DNA from: Chitinophagaceae bacterium
Lineage (GTDB): Bacteria > Bacteroidota > Bacteroidia > Chitinophagales > Chitinophagaceae
Assembly (NCBI GenBank): GCA_014379965.1
Contig: JACMKU010000122.1
Coordinates: forward strand, 1-39,561
Direction: 5' to 3'
Length of the DNA stretch: 39,561 nucleotides
The notes below the pieces were generated by a model that was not told where the DNA came from, made no database searches, and saw only the letters and a program-made list of their open reading frames with translations. The position numbers and the translations under genes are program-made. Of the stretch, positions 9,771-17,074 are shown in pieces. Each line of letters begins with the position of its first letter. Position 1 is the first letter of the stretch.

Positions 9771-10490
9771 TTACATTAATTGCCTCTTGTATAGTTGGAC
9801 GGTATTCTCCAGCCCAAGGTAGATGGCGTCGGAAACAAGGGCATGGCCAATACTGACCTCGTCGAGCCAGGGGATGTTTTCTTTGAAATATTTCAGGTTT
9901 TGCAAATCAAGGTCATGTCCAGCATTTAGTCCCAGCCCAAGCTCGCGGGCTTTTTTGGCTGCCGCCATATAAGTTTTGATGCTCCCATCTTGATTACTGG
10001 CCGCAAATTCTCTCGCATAAGATTCGGTGTAGAGTTCAATACGATCGGTTCCCGTTTCGGCGGCCCCTTCAACCATTTTCTCATCTGGGTCAACGAAGAT
10101 GGACACCCGTATACCGGCTGACTTGAAAAGCCCTATCATTTCTTTTAGATAATCCTTATTACGTATCGTATCCCAGCCATGATCAGACGTGAGCTGTCCG
10201 AGCGTATCAGGAACCAGCGTCACCTGGTCTGGTTTTACCTCGAGCACCAGGTCTACAAAGCGTTGTTCGTTGCAATTGCCTTCGATATTGAATTCGGTGA
10301 CGATGATCTTGCGGATTTCCCTGACATCGCTATACCTGATATGTCGTTCGTCTGGTCTTGGATGCACCGTCACACCATCTGCGCCAAACTGCTGCACATC
10401 CATTGCCACCTTTACCACGTCTGGGTTGTTGCCGCCACGGCTGTTGCGGAGGGTGGCGATTTTGTTGATGTTAACTGACAGCTTCGTCAA
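9771..10490 (-). CDS. pdxJ: Pyridoxine 5'-phosphate synthase
   Basis: PdxJ condenses 1-deoxy-D-xylulose 5-phosphate with 3-amino-2-oxopropyl phosphate to make pyridoxine 5-phosphate, the last step of the DXP-dependent vitamin B6 route. The 239-residue length is normal. Family blocks include [16 protein letters not shown] at the start, [18 protein letters not shown] near residue 36, TEFNIEGN near 67, and GLNAGHDL near 193. The start codon is TTG: the usual family N-terminus MTKLSVNIN begins exactly there, and no ATG is available upstream before the gtttaaaag array that abuts the gene. The native leader therefore consists of repeat units, which could affect expression. Confidence 0.95.
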   Translation of the reverse strand: MTKLSVNINKIATLRNSRGGNNPDVVKVAMDVQQFGADGVTVHPRPDERHIRYSDVREIRKIIVTEFNIEGNCNEQRFVDLVLEVKPDQVTLVPDTLGQLTSDHGWDTIRNKDYLKEMIGLFKSAGIRVSIFVDPDEKMVEGAAETGTDRIELYTESYAREFAASNQDGSIKTYMAAAKKARELGLGLNAGHDLDLQNLKYFKENIPWLDEVSIGHALVSDAIYLGLENTVQLYKRQLM

Positions 10491-10493
10491 GGG

Positions 10494-10556
10494 TTTAAAA
10501 GTTTAAAAGTTTAAAAGTTTAAGAGTTTAAGAGTTTAACGTTTAACGTTTAACGTT
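10494..10556. repeat. Tandem gtttaaaag/gtttaacg array abutting pdxJ start
   Basis: About seven units grade from GTTTAAAA through GTTTAAGA to GTTTAACG. The array starts three bases from the TTG start codon of pdxJ, so it forms the 5-prime leader. No inverted partner arm is seen at this site. Confidence 0.8.
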
Positions 10557-10628
10557 CTTAACGGGGTAGCGGTTGCAATTTAAGTAAGTTCAAAATCATC
10601 GATAGTTTTGGATTATCGGAGAGGTCAC

Positions 10629-10667
10629 CTTTTACATTTTATATTTTACATTTTTTGTTTTACATTC
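10629..10667. repeat. AT-rich ttttacatt direct repeats
   Basis: Three or four copies of TTTTACATT are spaced about 14 bases apart immediately downstream of the DUF2452 gene stop. A similar aaaatgtaaa motif occurs near 25370, upstream of the DUF1801 gene. It could be another minor repeat family or simply AT-rich 3-prime sequence. Confidence 0.45.
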
Positions 10668-11456
10668 TCAGAGTTCCATCCACGTATGATCCGCTAACAA
10701 TTTCACACCGGCAATAAATTTCTTGAACGGACCGGACGGCCCCCATTCCTTAGGTGATACGAGAGACAACATATTGTCACCATTATTTTTCTCATAGAGG
10801 TAGTAGGTCTGTCCGATGTTTGGCTTGAAGGAAAGCCTCGCATTATAAATCATCAACGACAAATCCTTTCGCTTCTGGATTTCCTGCGCCTGCAAGGCTA
10901 ATAATTCTATTTGCTTCCGGATCTGGTTGAGTTGCATATTTGTTTGCTCCTCCATCGCAGTAAGCGCCTTGTGTTTGATCATGCCTTCTTCATTTGGCCT
11001 GATGAGCGCTCCGGCCACTGAGGCCGAATACGGAAGCACACTAAGCTGCTTGTGATACAACTCGGTATTAGTATACTTCGTACCATCCTCCTTTGAGCCC
11101 TGCTGGGTAATCTTCAGATAGCCATTAGGCATGATTTCATGTACCACGTCTAGATTCACCTGTCCATTCTTATAAAAATGAATTTCAAAGGTGATGCTAT
11201 CAACGAAGACGATCTGAGCATTATCTGCCAATTGGTGATCGGCAAATGGATTCAATGCGCCATCGGCAATAATATTGTATTGCGATGCAAACGCCTGGTT
11301 CTCGAGAGTGACCCAGTTATGTGAAATCGAGAGTTCCTTTTTTCCTTCCAACGACTCTACTTTGTATATCCCGCTCTTCGGCCGTTCCCCGAATTCGTAA
11401 CTGCCTTTCTCCGGAAATAGCTGCCACGACGCGAGGAAATTATATGCTTGTACCAT
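10668..11456 (-). CDS. DUF2452 protein with N-terminal lipocalin-like half
   Basis: The product is 262 residues. The C-terminal half matches my memory of DUF2452: HKALTAMEEQTNMQLNQI, QIELLALQAQEIQKR, ARLSFKPNIGQTYYLYEK, and the ending WGPSGPFKKFIAGVKLLADHTW. The N-terminal half (about residues 1-120) is beta-rich (LASWQLFPEKGSYEFGERP; ITFEIHFYKNGQVNLDVVHE) and looks like a lipocalin-type or THAP4-like barrel, giving a two-part protein. There is no signal peptide, so it is probably cytoplasmic. Its function is unknown. It lies 38 bases downstream of the acid phosphatase gene on the same strand and may be co-transcribed. Confidence 0.8.
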   Translation of the reverse strand: MVQAYNFLASWQLFPEKGSYEFGERPKSGIYKVESLEGKKELSISHNWVTLENQAFASQYNIIADGALNPFADHQLADNAQIVFVDSITFEIHFYKNGQVNLDVVHEIMPNGYLKITQQGSKEDGTKYTNTELYHKQLSVLPYSASVAGALIRPNEEGMIKHKALTAMEEQTNMQLNQIRKQIELLALQAQEIQKRKDLSLMIYNARLSFKPNIGQTYYLYEKNNGDNMLSLVSPKEWGPSGPFKKFIAGVKLLADHTWMEL

Positions 11457-11494
11457 TCCTTGTAACTATTGTTTGATTGATCCGATGACTTAAA

Positions 11495-12301
11495 CTAATA
11501 CCCCTTCAGGTTTACCTTGATCGCCGAGTCCTTTTGGGTAGGGCTTAAAGGCCTACCCCCGTATATTGCATCTTCCCATCCGCCATAGTTGGTATTAGGA
11601 AGTACAATGAATTTTCTTCCAAACTGTGCGGCAAGCATTGCGACTGCTGCCTCCCGCTCCGAAGATGTCTTGCTTCCATCGAACATCGAACTGAAATCCG
11701 CCAGGTTATCACCGAGCAACAGGATGATTTCGTAATTGGCGGATACAGACAACCTTCTATCCTCCTTGCTTGAGGATAACTGCGGTTGGCGCAGGATAAG
11801 ATGCTTCTGATCGGCAAATGGAAATTTATAAAATTGGAGATTTTTAAGCGTTCCAGCTCTTTCAGCTTCCTTTCGATTGGTGATGTAAAATACCTCAACA
11901 TTCCGGGAGGCTGCGTATTGAAAGAAGGCGTGTGCGCCATTCAGTGTATCGGCGATGCCTTTGTCAGTCCATTCCTGCCAGGTGGCAGGGTCGTAATCCT
12001 TGCCTTGCAACGCGCGGTGCACGGCGTAGGGACTATTGTCGAGAAAGGTTTCATCGATATCGGTGATAATGGCTCTAGGTTTCGATGAGGAGATTAGTAG
12101 GGACTCGTCAAGTCTCCACCTGGCTACATTGAATGCCTGGATACAGAGCGCCTTGTATTCTGCTGCTTTTTGCTGAAATAGGGACGACCACAACTTGCCA
12201 TCGGGAACGAGCGAACTGGAGGGAGGGGGTGAGGACAACTTCTGATTCCCTGCACAGGCTGCCAGCAGCATTGCGGTAATGACTATATAATATCGTCTCA
12301 T
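11495..12301 (-). CDS. 5'-nucleotidase/acid phosphatase, lipoprotein e(P4) family
   Basis: The protein has 268 residues and a lipobox, LLAAC, with the lipidated Cys at position 16, so it should be anchored in an outer or inner membrane. The HAD-type class C acid phosphatase motif ITDIDETFLDNSPY begins near residue 79, with D81 as nucleophile and D83 as acid/base. YITNRKEAERAGTLKNL supplies the loop Arg/Lys contacts, and LLGDNLADF supplies the acidic metal ligands. Relatives hydrolyse 5-prime nucleotides, including NMN, for NAD precursor or nucleoside uptake. The substrate here is inferred. Confidence 0.93.
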   Translation of the reverse strand: MRRYYIVITAMLLAACAGNQKLSSPPPSSSLVPDGKLWSSLFQQKAAEYKALCIQAFNVARWRLDESLLISSSKPRAIITDIDETFLDNSPYAVHRALQGKDYDPATWQEWTDKGIADTLNGAHAFFQYAASRNVEVFYITNRKEAERAGTLKNLQFYKFPFADQKHLILRQPQLSSSKEDRRLSVSANYEIILLLGDNLADFSSMFDGSKTSSEREAAVAMLAAQFGRKFIVLPNTNYGGWEDAIYGGRPLSPTQKDSAIKVNLKGY

Positions 12302-12355
12302 AAAACAGGCATTTGGCCTGCAATATAAAACCTTACTAAGAATTCAACTTGGGAA

Positions 12356-12625
12356 TCAGCCGTTGTGCAATTCGTCTTCAATAGCCTCGTTGAGCTTGTC
12401 CTGATTTTCAGGAATCCATTTAGGAAGCATCTGTGGGAGAATGTCCCAGTGATTACCATTCTTTTGCATACGAAGGAGGATCCTATTACCACGATCATCT
12501 ACTGTATCCACGGTGAAAGTCTCTTGCTCTAGGTTTCTTATCTGGCGGAAATTGAACTCTCTCAGGCGGCCGCCGGCTTTGATAAGCCGCGTAAAATGAA
12601 CGATTTTGGAGAAATTTACATGCAT
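12356..12625 (-). CDS. Small conserved protein, paralogue of the one at 15855-16124
   Basis: The 89-residue cytoplasmic protein has no recognised domain. It aligns end to end with the product at 15855-16124: both have F/Q-S/T-RLxKAxGxLREFNFR near residues 10-27, then V-D-x-x-D-x-R-x-NRI near 40-48, a W near 60, LP(K/E)W near 67, and an acidic C-terminal helix ending EDEL/EEEL. Conservation at the protein level, with different DNA, shows that it is a real gene family. It lies 54 bases upstream of the acid phosphatase gene on the same strand. Confidence 0.75.
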   Translation of the reverse strand: MHVNFSKIVHFTRLIKAGGRLREFNFRQIRNLEQETFTVDTVDDRGNRILLRMQKNGNHWDILPQMLPKWIPENQDKLNEAIEDELHNG

Positions 12626-12706
12626 AGGTTCAGATATTAAGAGATGCTAGTAACAATTATTATGCTAACCTGCATTAAGGAAAACAAAAAAGTTGTCAAC
12701 AACTGA

Positions 12707-12851
12707 CCAATAGGCAGTAGGCAATTGGCAATGGACAATAGGCAATCGGTCGTTTGGAATCGAGTTCCAAAAACAAATGACCATTCAATCTAAGAGTTTG
12801 CCTATTGCCTATTGCCTATTGTCTATTGCCTATTGCCAATTGCCAATTGCC
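12707..12851. repeat. Inverted array of ttgcctattg units
   Basis: The left arm (about 12707-12749) has caataggcaattggcaatgg-type units; the right arm (about 12799-12851) has the complementary ttgcctattgtctattgcc units. The spacer also folds: TTTGGAA (12753-12759) pairs perfectly with TTCCAAA (12765-12771) around TCGAG. The array lies between the divergent starts of the 89-residue protein and the DUF4268 protein. Confidence 0.85.
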
Positions 12852-12909
12852 TCTTGGCGCCTGGGCGCAGTTTTTGCCAACATCACATGAACGCAACTAA
12901 CGCTCAACG

Positions 12910-13353
12910 ATGTATAACACTGCTAAGGGTAAACAGGAATTCTGGACCACATTCGGTCAGTACATGGCGCCGGTTCTTTCTTCGGAAGGGGAGAAGGTAA
13001 ATTGGATCAATTATAAGACAGGTATTCGTCACATTTACTTTCGAATGGACGCGGGTAAGGACTTCGCTTCGATGGCCATCGAACTTCGCCATCCAGACGA
13101 GGATGTTCAAATGGAATACTTCGAAAAAATGAGAGGTTTCAAGGATTTGCTCGAAACGACGGTAGGAGAGCCTTGGGAATGGGAGGGGGGTCTTCGCGAT
13201 GAATATGGGGTTGTCTACAGCCGTATTTCAAAGACTATCGAGGGCGTAAATATTTTTGAAAAGGAACTATGGCCTCCCATCATTTCGTTCTTTAAGCCAA
13301 GGCTGATGGCAGTGGATGCCTGGTGGAGCGATGTTCGGATGATGATAGCGTAA
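12910..13353 (+). CDS. DUF4268 domain protein
   Basis: The 147-residue product matches the DUF4268 pattern: an N-terminal helix with F-W (QEFWTTFGQYM), IYFRMDAGKDFASMAIELRHPD, F-E-K-M-R, then the ending IKPR-like FFKPRLMAVDAWW. DUF4268 is found alone or fused to nuclease-fold domains in other bacteria, so a nucleic acid role is possible but unproven. There is no signal peptide. An ATG at 12887 lies in another frame and is not a start for this gene. The 3-prime end is 8 bases from a convergent small gene. Confidence 0.8.
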   Translation: MYNTAKGKQEFWTTFGQYMAPVLSSEGEKVNWINYKTGIRHIYFRMDAGKDFASMAIELRHPDEDVQMEYFEKMRGFKDLLETTVGEPWEWEGGLRDEYGVVYSRISKTIEGVNIFEKELWPPIISFFKPRLMAVDAWWSDVRMMIA

Positions 13354-13360
13354 ATAGCCC

Positions 13361-13642
13361 TTATTCCCGTGGATTCTCCGTTCCTTCGAACGCACCCCCA
13401 GACCCATCATCTTCCAATTCTTCCTCATCGCTTTTGTAGTTGATCTTCTCGCCGTCTTTATTGTCGGTATCGGAAGTCTCCTTTTCTTTCTTCGTCTTGG
13501 GGTTTATTACTTTTTCATTGGACTGTCCATGGGGATAGCCCGGAAAATCCTGGTCGATCTTATTATCGGCATTACCTGGAATATCCTTTTTCTGAACTGT
13601 GCCTTCGTCGCCGTTCTTGCCGTCTTTTGTATTCTTTTTCAT
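13361..13642 (-). CDS. Small charged disordered protein
   Basis: I place the start at the ATG at 13642 (MKKNTKDGKNGDEG), giving 93 residues. The longer frame upstream translates the gggaggc repeat as a Pro/Ser/Arg-rich tail and is not credible. The protein is very acidic and lysine-rich, without hydrophobic core or signal peptide. It contains DQDFPGYPHG, a DxDFPGYPHYP-like motif that I recall from small Bacteroidota proteins of unknown function. Intrinsically disordered and cytoplasmic is the best description. It is convergent with the DUF4268 gene. Confidence 0.65.
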   Translation of the reverse strand: MKKNTKDGKNGDEGTVQKKDIPGNADNKIDQDFPGYPHGQSNEKVINPKTKKEKETSDTDNKDGEKINYKSDEEELEDDGSGGAFEGTENPRE

Positions 13643-13673
13643 ACTGGTATACCCGGAATAATATGCCAGAAAT

Positions 13674-13844
13674 GAGGCGGGAGGCGGGAGACGGGAGGCG
13701 AGAGACGGGAGGCGGGAGGCGGGAGGCGAGAGACGGGAGGCGGGAGACGGGAGGCGGGAGGGTGGAGGGTGGATACTCGCTGCTGGATACTGGATGCTAG
13801 ATGCTGGAGAAGGGAGCATCCAGGATCCAGTATCGAGCATCCAG
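13674..13844. repeat. G-rich gggaggcgggagac array plus ggatactggatgc inverted element
   Basis: Positions 13674-13763 hold about ten GGGAGGC/GGGAGAC/GCGAGAGAC units, strongly purine-biased on the plus strand. They are followed by a second element, CTGGATACTGGATGC, and its near complement GCATCCAGGATCCAGTATC at 13782-13844. The array sits between the divergent starts at 13642 and 13918. The G-run spacing is compatible with quadruplex formation on the plus strand. Confidence 0.8.
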
Positions 13845-13917
13845 CCCCTAACATTTTTAACAATATTAGTTTCAAAACCAACCTATCAAACACTATTTTT
13901 AGTCTTTAAACCCTGAT

Positions 13918-14409
13918 ATGAAACTATTTCTCCTTTTCCTCGTTGCTTTTCCATTTTGCCTTAATGCCCAGGATTGTAAGATTAAGAAAACCACTGACCC
14001 TTATACCAAGGAGATTCGGTTATCGACAGGGTTCATTACCATGGCTGGAACTTCGCTCGCCATAGAGGCTGATGCGAAAGAGATCGACTTTTCGTTTACC
14101 ATGGATGGTAAGGAGAAATGCTTCAATGATGCCTCTACTGCAGTCGTCAACTATGAAGGGACCAAGCAGAAGGCTAACTTCAAGAACGCCGGCTCTATCA
14201 ACTGCGATGGATTTTTCCATATCATCTTCCGGAACGGCGCAGCTACCCCCACACTCTTACAGCGATTAAGTACACAGAAGATCGTTAGCATTCAATTCAC
14301 TGACACGAACAAGGCCCAAACCCTTGTCACCCTCACACCTGAACAGCAGGCGGCGATCATGTCAAAAGCGGATTGCCTTATTAAGGAAGCAAAGACTCTT
14401 GTAAAGTAG
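13918..14409 (+). CDS. Small secreted protein of unknown function
   Basis: The product is 163 residues with a signal peptide (MKLFLLFLVAFPFCLNAQ). The mature part is beta-rich with four Cys residues (DCKI, KCFN, NCDG, DCLI) and ends in a helix (EQQAAIMSKADCLIKEAKTL). The pattern of a C-terminal region reporting a change by position (QRLSTQKIVSIQFTDTNKAQTLVTLT) is common in uncharacterised Bacteroidota periplasmic proteins, but I cannot name a family. Its stop is 13 bases before a ttgcctattg array that separates it from the convergent PAP2 gene. Confidence 0.75.
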   Translation: MKLFLLFLVAFPFCLNAQDCKIKKTTDPYTKEIRLSTGFITMAGTSLAIEADAKEIDFSFTMDGKEKCFNDASTAVVNYEGTKQKANFKNAGSINCDGFFHIIFRNGAATPTLLQRLSTQKIVSIQFTDTNKAQTLVTLTPEQQAAIMSKADCLIKEAKTLVK

Positions 14410-14422
14410 TTCAGTTAAGGGA

Positions 14423-14541
14423 CTATTGCCTATTGTCTATTGCCTATTGTCTATTGCCTATTGTCTATTGTCTATTGCCTATTGTCTATTGCCTATTGTC
14501 TATTGCCTATCGTCTATCGGCTATTGCTTATTGCCAATTGC
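14423..14541. repeat. One-armed tandem array of ttgcctattg units
   Basis: About sixteen 7-base units (TTGCCTA/TTGTCTA) run in a single orientation, with no inverted partner. The array lies between convergent genes, and the last units overlap the 3-prime end of the PAP2 gene, coding its C-terminal residues and stop. All three frames stay open through it, which creates spurious [15 protein letters not shown] translations. Confidence 0.9.
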
Positions 14542-15294
14542 CTGCGCAGAACTCGATTCAGCAACAACCCCATCCGCCTTGTCCAACTCATTTATCACCG
14601 GTTCTATCTTCCTGCGACTATAACGTTCGATCCTCCGCATAGCATAGATCGAGATGGACAGCCATATTATTCCCACAGAGAATCCGGCGATTACATCGCT
14701 GAAGTAATGTAGTCGTAAATATATTCTTGTGAAACCGATCAGGAGAATAAATGCAAACAATAGCCAGGTAAACGTCCATTTCCAAAACTTGTTATTTATA
14801 TTCTCCCACACCAGGAAAATCAACAGTCCGTAGAACGACATGCTCATCATAGCATGACCGCTGGGAAAACTTAGACCTTTCACGGGTTCCAATAATGGAA
14901 TCAGGGGGCGGGGACGATTAAAGATAAACTTGAGAATGAACATTAGAAGGACGCCGCCTGTAGCAATCACGGGAATCTTGATAGAATACCAGCGACGTTT
15001 CTTTATAAACAAGAAGTAAACGATCAACACTAGATTGGCAGGAATCAAGAATTTATGATTACCGAAGAAAGTGATGAACTGCATGAAACGTGTCGTGAAG
15101 GGAGTCACAAGGTTGCCTACCTTGTCGAACACATAAAAGTCGAACTGGTCATTACCCATCTTCAGCACTCCATATGCAAGAAGTGTAAAGACTATCAATG
15201 CGAATAAAAAAATTGCCAGTACGATTAATAGTTCAACGGAGAGCAAAGCAATGCCAGCCAGTTTTTTCCTGATGGATTTATCAATCCGTTTCAT
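14521..15294 (-). CDS. PAP2-type membrane phosphatase
   Basis: The 257-residue multipass protein has all three PAP2 signature blocks: K122-x6-R129-P130 (KFIFNRPRP), P144-S-G-H147, and R190-x5-H196-x3-D200 (RIYLRLHYFSD). The catalytic histidines are H147 and H196. Relatives dephosphorylate undecaprenyl pyrophosphate, phosphatidic acid or phosphatidylglycerophosphate at the membrane. The lipid A phosphatase class is also possible. The C-terminal residues (SSAQAIGNKQ) are encoded by the edge of the ttgcctattg array, so the original C-terminus may have been longer or different. The N-terminus carries a Lys/Arg-rich cytoplasmic start. Confidence 0.92.
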   Translation of the reverse strand: MKRIDKSIRKKLAGIALLSVELLIVLAIFLFALIVFTLLAYGVLKMGNDQFDFYVFDKVGNLVTPFTTRFMQFITFFGNHKFLIPANLVLIVYFLFIKKRRWYSIKIPVIATGGVLLMFILKFIFNRPRPLIPLLEPVKGLSFPSGHAMMSMSFYGLLIFLVWENINNKFWKWTFTWLLFAFILLIGFTRIYLRLHYFSDVIAGFSVGIIWLSISIYAMRRIERYSRRKIEPVINELDKADGVVAESSSAQAIGNKQ

Positions 15295-15355
15295 ACCGCA
15301 TGAGTTGATTTCGAGGTATAAGTTGGTAAAGGTAGGGATTGAAAATCAGGACGCG

Positions 15356-15664
15356 TTAGTCCACAACATCCCACGGAGTGACAGGATGACCTTCTGGTCC
15401 GTTGCCAGCCTTGTGCTCGCGATTCCCATCTGTAGATGCTTCTTTCGACTCTTTTGAAACAGGTTTCCTTTTCCTTACGCGGGTGGGCTTCTCCTTTCCA
15501 GGAACCTGAACATTCTTGATGTCATTTTCTGTAATAACATCATTAATATCGCTGATGTGCTTCTTTACTTTCTTCTTAGTCGCCTCATCATTGAAGGTAT
15601 AGGGTTCTTCATTTGTTGTTTCTTGCTGGTCTTCTTTTTCCTGTAGCATGGGGGTTTGTTTCAT
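15356..15664 (-). CDS. Small charged protein of unknown function
   Basis: I start at the ATG at 15664 (MKQTPMLQEKEDQQ), giving 102 residues. The upstream extension has a hydrophobic segment that looks accidental. The protein is rich in Lys, Glu and Asp, has no signal peptide and is probably disordered except for a helix around TKKKVKKHISDINDVITEND. The C-terminus GHPVTPWDVVD looks like a conserved tag. Its composition resembles the product at 13361-13642, although I see no clear alignment. It lies 61 bases upstream of the PAP2 gene on the same strand. Confidence 0.6.
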   Translation of the reverse strand: MKQTPMLQEKEDQQETTNEEPYTFNDEATKKKVKKHISDINDVITENDIKNVQVPGKEKPTRVRKRKPVSKESKEASTDGNREHKAGNGPEGHPVTPWDVVD

Positions 15665-15854
15665 TAAATAGGCTAAAATTTGTGCCAATTTGAAGACCTG
15701 ACAGCCTAGGAGGCCCAAAGACACCTTTTCACTCTAAACTGTTGAAAATAAATTTAAAATTAGGCTAAAGGGAAGTGTGATTTGCCAAAACGACGGCAGC
15801 TCCCTCAAAAGGAGAAAGAAAACAGGGGAAAATAATACATGGGTATGAGGCCGA

Positions 15855-16124
15855 TTAGGAGGCGTTCTTGAGTTCTTCCTCGATCAACTGATGAAGAATG
15901 TGCTCATTTGTTAAAACCCACTCAGGAAGTGGTGTATTGACAATCCTCCAGGCAGTTTCCTTCTGTTCCATTTTGAAGACAATACGGTTGTTGCGCAGAT
16001 CGCATACGTCAACCGAAAACAGGATACCCCCTTGCTGGTCGCTATACCTTCTAAAATTAAACTCTCTCAGACTTCCATCGGCTTTGACCAGACGGGAGAA
16101 CTGAATGTTTTTTGTGAACAGCAT
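15855..16124 (-). CDS. Small conserved protein, paralogue of the one at 12356-12625
   Basis: The product has 89 residues, the same length as its paralogue 3.2 kb away. Shared blocks are RLVKADGSLREFNFRR near residues 11-26, SVDVCDLRNNRIVFKME near 37-53, a conserved W and LPEWV near 65, and an acidic end LIEEELKNA. The fold should be a small alpha/beta domain; its function is unknown. It is probably cytoplasmic. Both copies are isolated on the minus strand and next to genes for small unknown proteins, with no shared neighbour that hints at a job. Confidence 0.75.
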   Translation of the reverse strand: MLFTKNIQFSRLVKADGSLREFNFRRYSDQQGGILFSVDVCDLRNNRIVFKMEQKETAWRIVNTPLPEWVLTNEHILHQLIEEELKNAS

Positions 16125-16468
16125 GACTTCAAATTTTTAGGTGAAACGGTACCTTGTAACAGATTCATTAGGCAATAATCGTACTACTTTTTTCCAAGGG
16201 TTGCGAATACATCACAATTTACACCCATCGATCTACATATCGGTTACTATTTATTCACTTTTAACCTGCATTTATCAACTCGTTTATAGTCAGGCACTCG
16301 ATGACAATTGCTAAATCGAACTGCACTTAATATGCATGTGAAAGCTAATGGGTTGCCTGGAAAAAAGAGGCTTCAACTTTCTACTTTCTTTTCATTTAAA
16401 AGACAGGTGGTGGAGCGGCAATGCTGCTTGAAACATTGAAGTTTTGTTCGAACCTGCCTGCTTTAGGC
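16125..16468. other. Intergenic region without recognised content
   Basis: This stretch of about 340 AT-rich bases lies between two minus-strand genes. I see no ORF with a credible start and family, no tandem array and no strong hairpin. It presumably holds the promoter of the 89-residue gene and the 3-prime end of the lipoprotein transcript. Confidence 0.5.
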
Positions 16469-17074
16469 CTATCGGAATGTAGCCGTAAGCGCATAACCCG
16501 TGCGGTCATCGAGTTTAAACAGGATGGCACCGTTGAGCTTGCGCAATTGCTTGCGATCCCTGTTGTCGAGCATCCTTCCCTTTTCATCAAAAGGCTGTGG
16601 CGTGTTGAACATGGCAAGCGTGAAATATTTATCTTTCTTAAATGTGGATTCCAGCTGTTTGTGTCGGATGGAAACAAAGACGGTATACTTCTTTTGCAAA
16701 CGGTCGTAGTAGTCAAGGTTTGTCAGCCAGGTGCAATTGAGTTTTTGCATATCTCTGATGATCCCCATTGTCAGATCCACGTTGAATCCATACTTTCTAA
16801 GAGTATCAGTCAGGGCGGATCCTTCCGAAGAGAGGCCATAAATATACCTCAGGCTATCGGTGATGATCTCCAAACCTACCTCCTTGGAAAGCTTGTCTTT
16901 GATCTCTACAGAAAACGGCTGTTTGTCATATTGTTGCTTGTATCGCTCCTGAAGAGAATGGAAAAGATCTTTATTTTCTGCGTAATACGAAGCCGTAAAT
17001 TTCTTTGAATACGCACAGGAGGAAAGCGAGGCGATGAAACCAATTGCTATGATGATATTTATGCTTTGCTTCAT
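16469..17074 (-). CDS. Lipoprotein coupled to the exported protein upstream
   Basis: I start at the ATG at 17074 (MKQSINIIIAIGF), giving 201 residues. This ATG overlaps the TGA of the upstream gene in an ATGA arrangement, so translation is probably coupled. A lipobox-like SLSSC places the lipidated Cys at about position 20. The mature part has a helical segment (FHSLQERYKQQYDKQPFSVEIKDKL), a mid-region DSLRYIYGL, and a C-terminal beta part ending GYALTATFR. I do not recognise the family. Envelope location and a shared task with the upstream product are likely from the coupling. A 195-residue antisense frame here is a shadow. Confidence 0.75.
   Translation of the reverse strand: MKQSINIIIAIGFIASLSSCAYSKKFTASYYAENKDLFHSLQERYKQQYDKQPFSVEIKDKLSKEVGLEIITDSLRYIYGLSSEGSALTDTLRKYGFNVDLTMGIIRDMQKLNCTWLTNLDYYDRLQKKYTVFVSIRHKQLESTFKKDKYFTLAMFNTPQPFDEKGRMLDNRDRKQLRKLNGAILFKLDDRTGYALTATFR

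Noticed and set aside
13674..13763. Mobile element ends or an attachment site
   Set aside because: No recombinase, target duplication or tRNA is present; the region is a simple G-rich tandem array.
13639..13893. Proline/serine-rich frames over the gggaggc array
   Set aside because: They are repeat translations (SRLPPPASRLPP) continuing into the real gene at 13642; low complexity without start support.
14423..14541. CRISPR-like array
   Set aside because: Units are contiguous, degenerate and lack unique constant-length spacers; no cas genes are near.
14426..14712. Overlapping frames with [11 protein letters not shown] translations
   Set aside because: They translate the ttgcctattg array, which stays open in all three frames; not genes.
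16421..17008. 195-residue plus-strand frame opposite the lipoprotein gene
   Set aside because: It is fully antisense to a gene with lipobox and coupled start, and its product has no recognisable domain.
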